From Solitalea koreensis (GTDB lineage: Bacteria > Bacteroidota > Bacteroidia > Sphingobacteriales > Sphingobacteriaceae): DNA of 64,000 bases. The number at the start of each line of letters is the position of its first letter. Positions within the stretch are counted from its first letter, which is position 1. The DNA lies in assembly GCF_900182575.1 (NCBI RefSeq), contig NZ_FXSZ01000011.1, positions 1-64,000 on the forward strand, in the 5' to 3' direction. Position numbers and translations under genes: made by a program. Shown here one piece after another: positions 43,546-52,548 of the stretch. A model generated the notes under the pieces. The model worked only from the letters and a program-made list of their open reading frames with translations. It had not been told where the DNA came from and ran no database searches.

Positions 43546-46020
43546 ATGAAAAAGGAAAAAGATACCCTGGCAAAGCAAAGCAATAATTTATCGGGGAACA
43601 AACCCGAAGTTAGTGACGACTTGAAACCTCAATTTCTAAATAATCCAATAATTTCAGCTCCTCCAATTACCAAACAATATTTAAAGGCAGTAATAAATCA
43701 TAAAGTTGAAGGTAAAAATTTTTACTTTACTGATGGAACCGCAACAGTTCAAATTCAGGTATTAAGTGATGAAATCATTCGTGTGCGAATGGCTCCACAA
43801 AGTGTTTTTCTAGCTGATTTCTCCTATGCAATAAGTCCGTTTGATCATCGGATTTCACATATCGATTTTTTTGAAAACAATGAGGTTTACAAGGTTTCCA
43901 CTACCATGGTTAGTTGTGTTGTTTGCAAAGAAAATTTTTTAATCTCATTTGTTGATAATCAGGATCGTGTAATCAGTGCCGATGATAAATCCATGCATTA
44001 TGAAGAAAATGCGGATTTTGGGGGGTATTACGTGTATTGTAGTAAAATCTGTAATCCGCATGAAAACTTCTTTGCCTTAGGTGATAAACCCACAAATTTC
44101 AATTTAAGAGGCAAACGACTTAATCTTTGGAATACCGATACTTATGCTTTTTCCAGAAACCAGGATCCATTATATCGAAGTATTCCGTTCTATATTGGAC
44201 TCAATGAAGGGATCAGCTATGGTATTTTTTTCGATAATACCTTTCGTACGCATTTTGATTTTGCACATGAAAAATCCAATCGGGTAAGTTTTTGGGCCGA
44301 TGGAGGTGAGTTGAACTACTACTATATACATGGTCCGCAGATGATCGATGTGGTAAAGCGTTATCATTGTCTTACCGGTACCCACGAAATGCCCCCCATG
44401 TGGGCATTGGGTTATCATCAGTGCAGGTGGAGTTATTATCCGGAAGCAAAAGTGAAAAACCTCGCCGATACCTTCCGTGAGAAAAAAATTCCATGTGATG
44501 CCATCTACCTGGATATTGATTATATGGATGGATACCGTTGTTTCACTTGGGACAAGCGCTACTTTCCTGATCCCAAAGGAATGATGCAGGAATTAGAAGC
44601 CATGGGATTTAAAACTGTAGTCATCATTGATCCGGGTATTAAGGTGGATGAAAATTATTGGGTATATAAAGAAGGGAAGGAACACAATTACTTCTGCCGA
44701 CGATGCGACGATTATTTTATGGAAGGAAACGTATGGCCTGGCCGTTGTCAATTCCCTGATTTTACGAATCCCAAAGTCCGTGATTGGTGGGGCGGTTTGT
44801 TTAAAGAGTTGGTAGAAGCAGGAGTTGATGGTATTTGGAACGATATGAACGAACCTGCCGTATTTGGCAGTGGAACTTTCCCTGATGATGTTCGTCATAA
44901 TTTTGATCATTATCGGGGTTCACACCGTAAGGCACACAATATTTATGGAATGCAAATGGTTCGCGCTACTTTTCAAGGGCTTAAGAAGCAGCAGAGAAAT
45001 AAGCGCCCATTTACCATTACACGTGCCGGATATTCAGGTGTTCAGCGCTATGCCTCAGTTTGGACTGGTGATAATATAGCTACCTGGGAACACTTGAAAC
45101 TGAATAACATCATGTGTCAGCGTTTGAGTATTTCGGGTATTTCGTTTTGTGGGGCCGATATAGGAGGTTTTACCGGCGAACCGGATGGTGAATTATTTAC
45201 ACGCTGGATTCAACTGGGCGTTTTTTCACCTCTGATGCGTGCTCATTCAGCAGGCGATACCAAAGAACGTGAGCCTTGGTCATTTGGCGAAGAATATGAA
45301 AAGATATGCCGTCGATTTATTGAACTTCGCTATCAGTTATTACCTTACCTGTATACTGCATTTTGGCAACATCAGCGCCATCAACTTCCGGTTTTACGGC
45401 CGGTGGTAATGCTCGAACAAGACAATCAGATTAATCATTTTCGGGAAGATGAATTTTCTTTCGGTGATAAAATATTGATCTGTCCTGTGCTTGAACCGGG
45501 AGTAAATTCAAGAAAAGTGTATCTGCCCAAAGGAAATTGGTATAATTTCTTTACAAATGAAAAAATGGATGGAGGTAAGGAGCATGTAGTGCCAACGCCA
45601 ATTGATTCCATGCCTGTTTTTATTAAAGCGGGTTCAGTGATTCCTTTGTATCCGGTGATGCAATATGTAAATGAGATCGATTTTGAAGCACTTACACTCA
45701 AAACTTATTTCAGCGACAAACCGGCTGAATCGGTAGTATACGAAGACGAAGGCGATGGTTTTGGCTACCAACAAGGAGTTTTTTTGGAGAAACGATTTAA
45801 TGTAAACGGTACGAATTCTACTTTTATAATGAAGCAAAGAATCGAAGGGTTATACAGCCCACAATACGATAAGTATCATCATTTTATTTATGGTTTACCG
45901 TTTAGAGCGGGTAGAATTATGGTAGATGGAAATGAACTGAAACAATACAGTGTCGATAGCAAAAACCGGCTCTCTTTTAAAACCTCCAGAGATTTTCATA
46001 CGATCGATATTAAAAGCTAG
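43546..46020 (+). CDS. GH31 alpha-glucosidase
   Basis: About 824-residue glycoside hydrolase family 31 enzyme. It has an N-terminal beta-sandwich, then the catalytic barrel with MWALGYHQCRWSYYPE, IYLDIDYMDGYRCFTWD, and the nucleophile region GIWNDMNEPAVFG (Asp about residue 433). The acid/base region is SVWTGDN, followed by SGISFCGADIGGF and RAHSAGDTKEREPW. A distal beta domain completes it. There is no signal peptide, so it probably acts in the cytoplasm on alpha-glucosides such as maltodextrin or isomalto-links; GH31 also includes xylosidases, but the pattern here is glucosidase-like. It stands alone, 10 kb from glgB. Confidence 0.93.
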   Translation: MKKEKDTLAKQSNNLSGNKPEVSDDLKPQFLNNPIISAPPITKQYLKAVINHKVEGKNFYFTDGTATVQIQVLSDEIIRVRMAPQSVFLADFSYAISPFDHRISHIDFFENNEVYKVSTTMVSCVVCKENFLISFVDNQDRVISADDKSMHYEENADFGGYYVYCSKICNPHENFFALGDKPTNFNLRGKRLNLWNTDTYAFSRNQDPLYRSIPFYIGLNEGISYGIFFDNTFRTHFDFAHEKSNRVSFWADGGELNYYYIHGPQMIDVVKRYHCLTGTHEMPPMWALGYHQCRWSYYPEAKVKNLADTFREKKIPCDAIYLDIDYMDGYRCFTWDKRYFPDPKGMMQELEAMGFKTVVIIDPGIKVDENYWVYKEGKEHNYFCRRCDDYFMEGNVWPGRCQFPDFTNPKVRDWWGGLFKELVEAGVDGIWNDMNEPAVFGSGTFPDDVRHNFDHYRGSHRKAHNIYGMQMVRATFQGLKKQQRNKRPFTITRAGYSGVQRYASVWTGDNIATWEHLKLNNIMCQRLSISGISFCGADIGGFTGEPDGELFTRWIQLGVFSPLMRAHSAGDTKEREPWSFGEEYEKICRRFIELRYQLLPYLYTAFWQHQRHQLPVLRPVVMLEQDNQINHFREDEFSFGDKILICPVLEPGVNSRKVYLPKGNWYNFFTNEKMDGGKEHVVPTPIDSMPVFIKAGSVIPLYPVMQYVNEIDFEALTLKTYFSDKPAESVVYEDEGDGFGYQQGVFLEKRFNVNGTNSTFIMKQRIEGLYSPQYDKYHHFIYGLPFRAGRIMVDGNELKQYSVDSKNRLSFKTSRDFHTIDIKS

Positions 46021-46259
46021 ATGCTACAGGAATAATAGATTGAAGGAAAAATATTTTCTATGTTCAATCGGTTTATGGTTTTTATCTCAAATATTTGAAA
46101 AACAGATTAATGCCTTTTTGCGTTATTGGCTTAAGTGTGAGTAAGTGTGCACCTTGAATCTTATTAATTTCTGTTTAGCAATTTTACTTTATTCGTTTAA
46201 GGAGAAAGTATTATCTCCATAGCAATGGTTTTTTATTAAAAGCTTTAATTGAAATCAAT

Positions 46260-47210
46260 ATGGAAAATAAAAGAATAATCACGGTATTTGGGGCTACCGG
46301 GGCACAAGGTGGCGGCCTTGTCAGAGCAATTCTGGCGGATAAAAACAGCGGTTTCAAAGTACGGGCTGTTACCAGAAATACTAATTCAGAAAAAGCAAAA
46401 GCATTGGAACAATTAGGAGCAGAAGTTGTCGCAGCGGATATAGATGATGTTGCAAGTATCAAAAAAACATTGGAAGGTGCTTACGGAGCTTACTTTGTTA
46501 CCTTTTTTTGGGAGCATTATTCTGCCGAAAAGGAACAACAGGAAGTAGTCAATTTTGTAAATGCCGCTAAAGATTCAAATCTGCAACATATCATTTGGTC
46601 AACTTTAGAAGATACCAGAAATTGGGTACCCTTGGATGATGACAGGATGCCAACATTGCAGGGTAAATACAAAGTGCCTCATTTTGATGGTAAGGGTGCT
46701 TCAGATGTGGTTTTTAAAGAGGCAGGCTTACCAGTAACGTTTTTACGGACCTCCTTCTACTGGGATAATTTTATCCATTTTGGAATGGAGCCCAAAAAAG
46801 CCGAAGATGGGAATTACTATATCACTTTTCCAATGGACGACAAAAAATTAAGTGGGATGGCTGCTGAAGATATTGGCAAATGTGCGTATGGTATTTTTAA
46901 AAAAGGAACTGAAACCCTTGGAAAAACAATTGGCATCGTTGGCGAACAATTAAATGGAAAAGATATGGCGGCAAAGCTTTCCAAGGCCTTGGGCATAAAT
47001 GTTATGTATAATAATATAACTCCTGAATTGTTCCGCAGCTTTGGATTCCCGGGTGCCGATGATTTAGGGAATATGTTTCAGTTTAAAAGAGATTTTAATG
47101 AGGATTTTAATGGGATACGCAATGTTGAATATTCTAAAGAGCTAAATCCTGAATTGCAGAGTTTTGACAAATGGCTTTCTTTAAATAGTAGTAAAATTCC
47201 AATAGGCTAA
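46260..47210 (+). CDS. NmrA-like NAD(P)-binding protein
   Basis: 316-residue atypical short-chain dehydrogenase of the NmrA/HSCARG type. The dinucleotide-binding loop TVFGATGAQGGGLVRAIL is at the N-terminus, followed by VRAVTRNTNSEKAKALEQLGAEVVAADIDD, as expected for an NADP-preferring Rossmann fold. Proteins of this group often sense NADP(H) redox state and may lack dehydrogenase activity, since the usual YxxxK is absent or altered. No operon partner. Upstream 46021-46259 shows nothing recognised. Confidence 0.87.
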   Translation: MENKRIITVFGATGAQGGGLVRAILADKNSGFKVRAVTRNTNSEKAKALEQLGAEVVAADIDDVASIKKTLEGAYGAYFVTFFWEHYSAEKEQQEVVNFVNAAKDSNLQHIIWSTLEDTRNWVPLDDDRMPTLQGKYKVPHFDGKGASDVVFKEAGLPVTFLRTSFYWDNFIHFGMEPKKAEDGNYYITFPMDDKKLSGMAAEDIGKCAYGIFKKGTETLGKTIGIVGEQLNGKDMAAKLSKALGINVMYNNITPELFRSFGFPGADDLGNMFQFKRDFNEDFNGIRNVEYSKELNPELQSFDKWLSLNSSKIPIG

Positions 47211-47268
47211 TTTTTTTTCGAAAAAAAGGATTAATGATGAAAATGAAGAATAAAGCCTCTGTAAAATG

Positions 47269-47276
47269 TAACTTTG
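47269..47276 (+). promoter_or_regulatory. -7 box of the PAS sensor gene
   Basis: TAACTTTG matches TAnnTTTG exactly, 93 nt before the start codon. No -33 TTG at the expected distance. Confidence 0.45.
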
Positions 47277-47369
47277 TTCCTAAACTTAATTAATCTATTT
47301 CATCGCCGCGGACTCTGAAACGTGATCTTCTTCGCGCCTTAGCAAGCGCCGCTTGTTAAAACGACTTTT

Positions 47370-49376
47370 ATGAGCAATTTCTTCTCTCTGCCTGACAAGG
47401 AAAAAGACTTCCAACGCTACATGGCATATATGCTGACCATCATATGGTCAGTCGTAACAGGGTTAATAGTTGCTGCAGGATTCTACTTTCTCCCTCAAGC
47501 ATGGTTGCGGTGGCTCACCTTTCTTAGCCTTTCAATTTTCATAGCTGTTTTTAACATTAGCTTAAACCGTTTTGGCTACACACGTCTGGCCAGCTGGTCG
47601 TTCATAATAATGCTGTGGTTATATATCACCATCCCAAATTATTCTGCCGGTGGCATATTTGCGCCGGGAATTATGTCGCAAATGAGTGTAATACTCACCG
47701 CCGGATTTTTATTGGGTTGGAGAGGAGGACTGGCTATCGGTTTATTGACGATGGGAGTAGATTTTTGGATGGCTTACATGCAGTTAATTGGGCAATTACC
47801 AGCTCCTTCAGTTATACACAACCCTATAACCCGATGGATAGGAGCAGTTATTCCTTTCGGTACTATCCTTGCCTTACAATACTATGCGACTAATCACCTG
47901 CGTACCGGCTTACTTGCTATGCAACGTGAAATGTTAAAACGAGAGGAAGCTGAAAAGGTAAAAGACAAAACACTTTACGACCTTGGTGAGCGGGTAAAAG
48001 AATTGAAAACGCTCTATGCGATAAGCCGTATTTTGCAAGATGAAGATACTCCGCCTAAAAAACTGTTTCGTGAAATAGCGGAAGTTCTTCCTGCGGGTTG
48101 GCAGTATCCTGATATTACGGCGGCCCGCGTATGGATTGCTGAAACAGAATACGTTACACATAACTATGAGCCCTCTGAATACTCCCAGAGTGCCGAAATG
48201 AAAACCACTAACGGAACAAAAGTGGGTATTGAGGTGGTGTATCTGCAACCAATGGCTGAACTTGATGAAGGCCCGTTTTTGCAAGAGGAGCGCAGCCTTA
48301 TCAATATGTTAGTAGAAATGCTCAAAATTGATCTGGAGCGGAGGGAGCGCAGTGCTGAACTTAAAGACTATAAATATGCATTAGATATTGCTTCTGGTGT
48401 AAGCATTACTGGGGCCGATGATACTTTTACCTTTGTAAACGATAATTTTTGTAAAGCTAGTAAGTACAGCCCTGAAGAATTATTAAGCCAGAATTGGAGT
48501 ATTACTGATTCTGGAATTCACTCCCCAGAATATTTCGCATCGTTACATATTGCCATGCAAAATGGTAAACCATACCGAGGAGAATTCTGCAATAAAGCCA
48601 AGGATGGTACCTTATATTGGGTAGACACTTCCGTTATTCCATTTTTGGATGATGATGGAAACGTTTATCAGCACCTTTCTATTAACTATGATATTACGGA
48701 GCGCAAAGCGGCAGAGGAAAAAATTAAACAAAGCGAACGATTAATAAAAAAAATTACCAGTCAGGTTCCAGGTAATACTTACATGTTTGAAATAGAAGAA
48801 AGCGGATATACCAAAATACTCTTTATGAACCGAGGGACAGATACCTTTAATCATCCTTATAATTTAGAGGATCTTTCCGAACAGCCTGAGAAATTAAGAG
48901 AAATATTTCATGAGGATGATAAAGCTAAATTTAATGATGCCATGAAAGAGGCCTATCGGACTCAGTCTATAATTAGTTGTCAATATAGGATAATTGTTGA
49001 CGGGCACATCAGATGGCGGTGGATGCAAGCTGTTCCGGAAAAAGATAAAAATGGAAAAGTGATTTGGTACGGAGCAACAAGCGATATAACCCCTCTGGTA
49101 GATTATATTGCTTCCATTGAGCAGATCATTTTTGATATTGGGCATGTTCTTCGCCGACCTATTTCTTCCATGATGGGTATGACCAATCTCATTAACGATA
49201 ATGCGCTTAGTGAGACAGAAATTAAAGAGATTTCTTCAAAACTGCATCTGATTGCAGAAGAAATGGACAAGTTCATTACTGAGTTAAATACGGTTTACCT
49301 GCAGAAAAGACAGCTTACGCAATTTAATATTGACATTTCTTCGTTAATTGATAAGAGGAATTCTTTATTTAACTGA
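47370..49376 (+). CDS. Membrane PAS-domain sensor ending in a DHp-like helix, no kinase ATPase domain
   Basis: 668-residue sensor. About six transmembrane helices (residues 15-185) are followed by a coiled linker (LLAMQREMLKREEAEKVKD), a GAF-like region (about 205-330), a PAS domain with PAC tail (about 335-450; HLSINYDITERKAAEEKI) and a second PAS (about 455-580; YGATSDITPLVDYI). Then comes a dimerisation/phosphoacceptor-like helix, IIFDIGHVLRRPISSMMGM, which keeps the H-box pattern H-x-x-R-x-P. The protein stops about 65 residues later without N, G1 or G2 boxes, so no HATPase_c domain exists. No other kinase or regulator is adjacent. It may signal through a partner kinase or as a scaffold. 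Confidence 0.82.
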   Translation: MSNFFSLPDKEKDFQRYMAYMLTIIWSVVTGLIVAAGFYFLPQAWLRWLTFLSLSIFIAVFNISLNRFGYTRLASWSFIIMLWLYITIPNYSAGGIFAPGIMSQMSVILTAGFLLGWRGGLAIGLLTMGVDFWMAYMQLIGQLPAPSVIHNPITRWIGAVIPFGTILALQYYATNHLRTGLLAMQREMLKREEAEKVKDKTLYDLGERVKELKTLYAISRILQDEDTPPKKLFREIAEVLPAGWQYPDITAARVWIAETEYVTHNYEPSEYSQSAEMKTTNGTKVGIEVVYLQPMAELDEGPFLQEERSLINMLVEMLKIDLERRERSAELKDYKYALDIASGVSITGADDTFTFVNDNFCKASKYSPEELLSQNWSITDSGIHSPEYFASLHIAMQNGKPYRGEFCNKAKDGTLYWVDTSVIPFLDDDGNVYQHLSINYDITERKAAEEKIKQSERLIKKITSQVPGNTYMFEIEESGYTKILFMNRGTDTFNHPYNLEDLSEQPEKLREIFHEDDKAKFNDAMKEAYRTQSIISCQYRIIVDGHIRWRWMQAVPEKDKNGKVIWYGATSDITPLVDYIASIEQIIFDIGHVLRRPISSMMGMTNLINDNALSETEIKEISSKLHLIAEEMDKFITELNTVYLQKRQLTQFNIDISSLIDKRNSLFN

Positions 49377-49543
49377 AGAGTACAAATATGCAGCTAAAAT
49401 AGGTAGGTTGTTACACTGATCATTTTAATAAAAATCCTCTGAAAATTGTTCGTACAATGCTCAGAGGATTTTTAATTTGATGAATGTTGTTGAAAACTTA
49501 GAGTTTTAAAAATATAGCATTGTGAACTCAAATGCCATTTTTA

Positions 49544-51082
49544 TTAAACTTCATTTACAACTAATTTATAAGTTGGATCTTCTATAATATTTACATCTAT
49601 AATCGCTTCAGCATTTTTAAGCAACCCAACACAATCCTTACTTAAATGTTTCAAATGAACTTTCTTGCCTATTTTATGATAACGGTGGGTTATTGCATTT
49701 AAAGCCTCAATAGCCGACATATCAACAACACGACTTTCAGCAAAATCAATAATAACTACATTAGGATCGTTTAAAACGTCAAATTTTTCGGAAAAACCAG
49801 CTGTAGAACCAAAAAATAAGGGTCCATAAATCTCATAATGTTTTACGCCATTCTCATCAGTATACTTTCTTGCTCTAATACGTTTAGCATTATCCCAGGC
49901 AAAAACTAATGCCGATATAATAACACCAATTAGTACTGCTAAAGCCAGATTATGCAGAAAAACCGTAATCAAGGTAACCGCAATCATTACAAAAATATCC
50001 GATTTAGGCATGCGTTTAAAAATTCTTAAACTTGTCCATTCAAAAGTACCAATCGCAACCATAATCATTACCCCTGTTAGTGCAGCCATAGGAAGCTTTT
50101 CGATTACAGGCGCGCCAATCAAAATGATTAATAAAATAGTTAAGGCTGCCACAATTCCTGCAAGCCTTGCTCTTGAACCAGCGGAAAGATTTACCAAAGT
50201 TTGTGCAATCATCGGGCATCCTCCCATTCCAAAGAAAAAGCCATTCAATAAGTTTGCCCCACCTTGTGCAAGGCATTCTCTATTGCTGTTTCCTTTAGTT
50301 CCAGTGATTTCATCAACGAGGTTCAATGTTAATAAACCTTCTGTTAATCCTACAGCTGCCATTATCAAAGCAAAAGGAAAGATGACTTGTAATGTTTCTA
50401 AATTCAACGGGAAATTAGGAATATGAAACGGAGGTAAGCCCCCACTTACAGAAGCAATGTCTTTAACTTGTTTAGTGTCAATATTAAAAAATAAAACAAT
50501 TGCAAAAACAATAATAATGGCAACCAATGAAGAGGGTATAACCTTAGTGATTTTAGGTAATAACACCACAATGGCGATGGTCAATGCTACTAAACAAGCC
50601 ATTATTAAAAGAGGGGTACCTTGGAGCCATTCGGCTTGGCCGTTTACTATAGTTTTAAATTGCTCTAGTTGAGACATGAAAACAATAATGGCCAATCCAT
50701 TCACAAAACCATACATGACTGGTTGTGGAACTAGTCGAATGAATTTTCCAAGTTTTAGCAATCCTACAGCTATCTGTATAATTCCGGCTAAGGCAATAGC
50801 TCCAAAAACATATTCAATTCCATGAGATTTCATCAATGCTATTAAAACAATTACAGTTGCACCCGCTCCTCCTGATATTAACCCAGGACGGCCGCCAAAA
50901 ACAGCTGTAACTAATCCCATTATAAAAGCCCCATACAACCCCACTAAAGGAGGTAATCCTGCCAAAATTGCAAAAGACAATGATTCCGGTATCATGGTCA
51001 TAGCTACGGTTAAACCCGCTAAAACCTCAGTTTTATAATTTACTTTTTGTGATAAATCGAATAAATTAAATATATTTTTCAT
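49544..51082 (-). CDS. SulP-family anion transporter with STAS domain
   Basis: 512-residue inner-membrane SulP (SLC26-like) transporter. The hydrophobic core (about residues 20-400) contains the signatures VAMTMIPESLSFAILAGLPPLVGLYGAF and a later FGMGGCPMIAQTLVNLSAG. A C-terminal cytoplasmic STAS domain (about 420-510, VVIIDFAESRVVDMSAIEAL) follows. Substrates of bacterial SulP proteins include sulfate, bicarbonate and dicarboxylates; this one cannot be assigned. The frame is open 13 codons further upstream, but the ATG at 51082 fits the family start. A good minus-strand promoter lies at 51263-51290. Confidence 0.9.
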   Translation of the reverse strand: MKNIFNLFDLSQKVNYKTEVLAGLTVAMTMIPESLSFAILAGLPPLVGLYGAFIMGLVTAVFGGRPGLISGGAGATVIVLIALMKSHGIEYVFGAIALAGIIQIAVGLLKLGKFIRLVPQPVMYGFVNGLAIIVFMSQLEQFKTIVNGQAEWLQGTPLLIMACLVALTIAIVVLLPKITKVIPSSLVAIIIVFAIVLFFNIDTKQVKDIASVSGGLPPFHIPNFPLNLETLQVIFPFALIMAAVGLTEGLLTLNLVDEITGTKGNSNRECLAQGGANLLNGFFFGMGGCPMIAQTLVNLSAGSRARLAGIVAALTILLIILIGAPVIEKLPMAALTGVMIMVAIGTFEWTSLRIFKRMPKSDIFVMIAVTLITVFLHNLALAVLIGVIISALVFAWDNAKRIRARKYTDENGVKHYEIYGPLFFGSTAGFSEKFDVLNDPNVVIIDFAESRVVDMSAIEALNAITHRYHKIGKKVHLKHLSKDCVGLLKNAEAIIDVNIIEDPTYKLVVNEV

Positions 51083-51121
51083 AGTTGAAATAAATAATAG
51101 TGCTTCTCTGAGAAAACACAT

Positions 51122-51458
51122 TAAAATTATGAAGCTGTTCCTTCTACAGAAAAAGCCTCAAAAAAACAGAAATCATGTTTTTAGGAATTATCCTTTGATT
51201 TTAAAGACTATAAATTGATGCGGACAATCGACATAAAATGAGTAGGATTATCATAATACGTGCAAAAGTAATCTTTTAAATAAAAAGCAATAAAATCACT
51301 TTCGTGTTTTATCACTTATGAGTTAATCAAAGGGAAAAACAAGCTTTTGAGAATTGATGAACAAGCAAGTGTAGCTTTAAACACCGCACTTTTTTGTTTA
51401 TTTTTATAAGAGGTGTTTGCATTTTTTAACCTGAAAATTTAAGAATTTATTCGTTTTT
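51122..51458. other. Divergent intergenic region between SulP and the PliI-like lipoprotein
   Basis: About 340 AT-rich bases without a gene. It contains the SulP promoter on the minus strand. No plus-strand promoter for the lipoprotein gene was recognised. Confidence 0.5.
51263..51290 (-). promoter_or_regulatory. Promoter of the SulP gene
   Basis: On the minus strand TTG (plus 51288-51290), 17 nt, then TACTTTTG (plus 51263-51270), which is an exact -7 match. Predicted leader of roughly 175 nt before the start codon. Confidence 0.5.
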
Positions 51459-51482
51459 GTGATAAAAAGGTCTAAAATAATT

Positions 51483-52475
51483 ATGCTGTTACTTAAAAAA
51501 TATTCGTTGGTAACACTTTTGGGATTAAGCATCTTAATTGGATGCAAAAATGCCTCAAAAAACAAAACCGCTAATGAAATTGAGCTTAAAAAGGCGGTAA
51601 AGCCGGAGACAACCATTTTGGGGAACTACGTTTCTGATGGTTATGAGAAAAGGAATGAGGGATACGATTGGGTAGCCGTATCGGTGAGTGATTTAGGCAA
51701 TGAAATGATAAAAATAAAAGTACGTTCTAGAGTGGATAAAAAAAAACCTACTTGCACCTTTGATGCCATTGCGCAAAAACAAGATGATAAAACATATAAA
51801 TCAGTTTCAAATGGAAAAGGCGTTTTATTCAAAATAGAGAATAATATGCTTTCCATTGCCTCCGAATTTCCCGAGGACGACGGAATTCTATTCTTTTATT
51901 GCTCAGGAGGTGCATCCTTAGGGGGAAACTACAAAAAGATTAATGAAGCTATAGATTCTACCCAAGTTGACAAAACGCTCTTTAGTAAAATACTAATGTT
52001 ACAAGATATTGGATTTAATATTTCATCTGTCAATAGGAATGGGAGAAATCTGTTAACTGTTGCTCCTTTTGGTTTGCAAAAAGTTAATCGTGCCGAGACA
52101 TTAGAAACTAAGGGCCAAGTTATTAATGCAGAGGTGGAAGACTTGAATGCAGATGGCTCTCCTGAAGTTTTGGTATTCACTAAAATGGAGGATGACCATC
52201 AATCGGGTGCTGTCTATGGATTTTCCGTAAATAATAAAAAATCGATGAGTCAAATCTATTTTCCTCCCATTGCTGAAAATAGTAAGCTTAATAAAGGTTA
52301 TCGTGGACAAGATGAATTTACCATCGTTGAAACATCCTTAGTTCAACGATTTCCGCTTTTTGAAGAAACGAGTAACGGTTCTCAAAAGACAGGAAAAACA
52401 AGACAGATTTCCTATAAGTTAAAGGAGGGTGAAGCGATGAGACACTTTGAGGTGGACAAAGTTTCTGAATATTAA
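51483..52475 (+). CDS. Lipoprotein with PliI-like lysozyme-inhibitor domain
   Basis: About 330 residues. The N-terminus MLLLKKYSLVTLLGLSILIGC is a lipoprotein signal with a clear lipobox before Cys21. A GTG eight codons earlier (51459) is also possible, but the ATG gives the cleaner signal. The first half (about residues 40-150) is unassigned. The second half resembles the PliI family of periplasmic inhibitors of invertebrate-type lysozyme: FGLQKVNRAETLE, NAEVEDLNADGSPEVLVFT, SMSQIYFPPIAENSKLNKGYRGQDEF, and RQISYKLKEGEA. If right, it protects peptidoglycan from host or predator i-type lysozyme. The domain call is from pattern memory and moderately secure. Confidence 0.65.
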   Translation: MLLLKKYSLVTLLGLSILIGCKNASKNKTANEIELKKAVKPETTILGNYVSDGYEKRNEGYDWVAVSVSDLGNEMIKIKVRSRVDKKKPTCTFDAIAQKQDDKTYKSVSNGKGVLFKIENNMLSIASEFPEDDGILFFYCSGGASLGGNYKKINEAIDSTQVDKTLFSKILMLQDIGFNISSVNRNGRNLLTVAPFGLQKVNRAETLETKGQVINAEVEDLNADGSPEVLVFTKMEDDHQSGAVYGFSVNNKKSMSQIYFPPIAENSKLNKGYRGQDEFTIVETSLVQRFPLFEETSNGSQKTGKTRQISYKLKEGEAMRHFEVDKVSEY

Positions 52476-52548
52476 AAAAAGTTGAAACGTTTTTGAATTT
52501 TTTATTTTCTCATTCCCGTTTAAAAGGCATGCTGATTAAATAATTCTT

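Noticed and set aside
50010..50426. 138-codon plus-strand ORF opposite the SulP gene
   Set aside because: It is a shadow of the SulP transporter reading frame. The product is low-complexity in the way antisense frames of membrane proteins are, with no family match.
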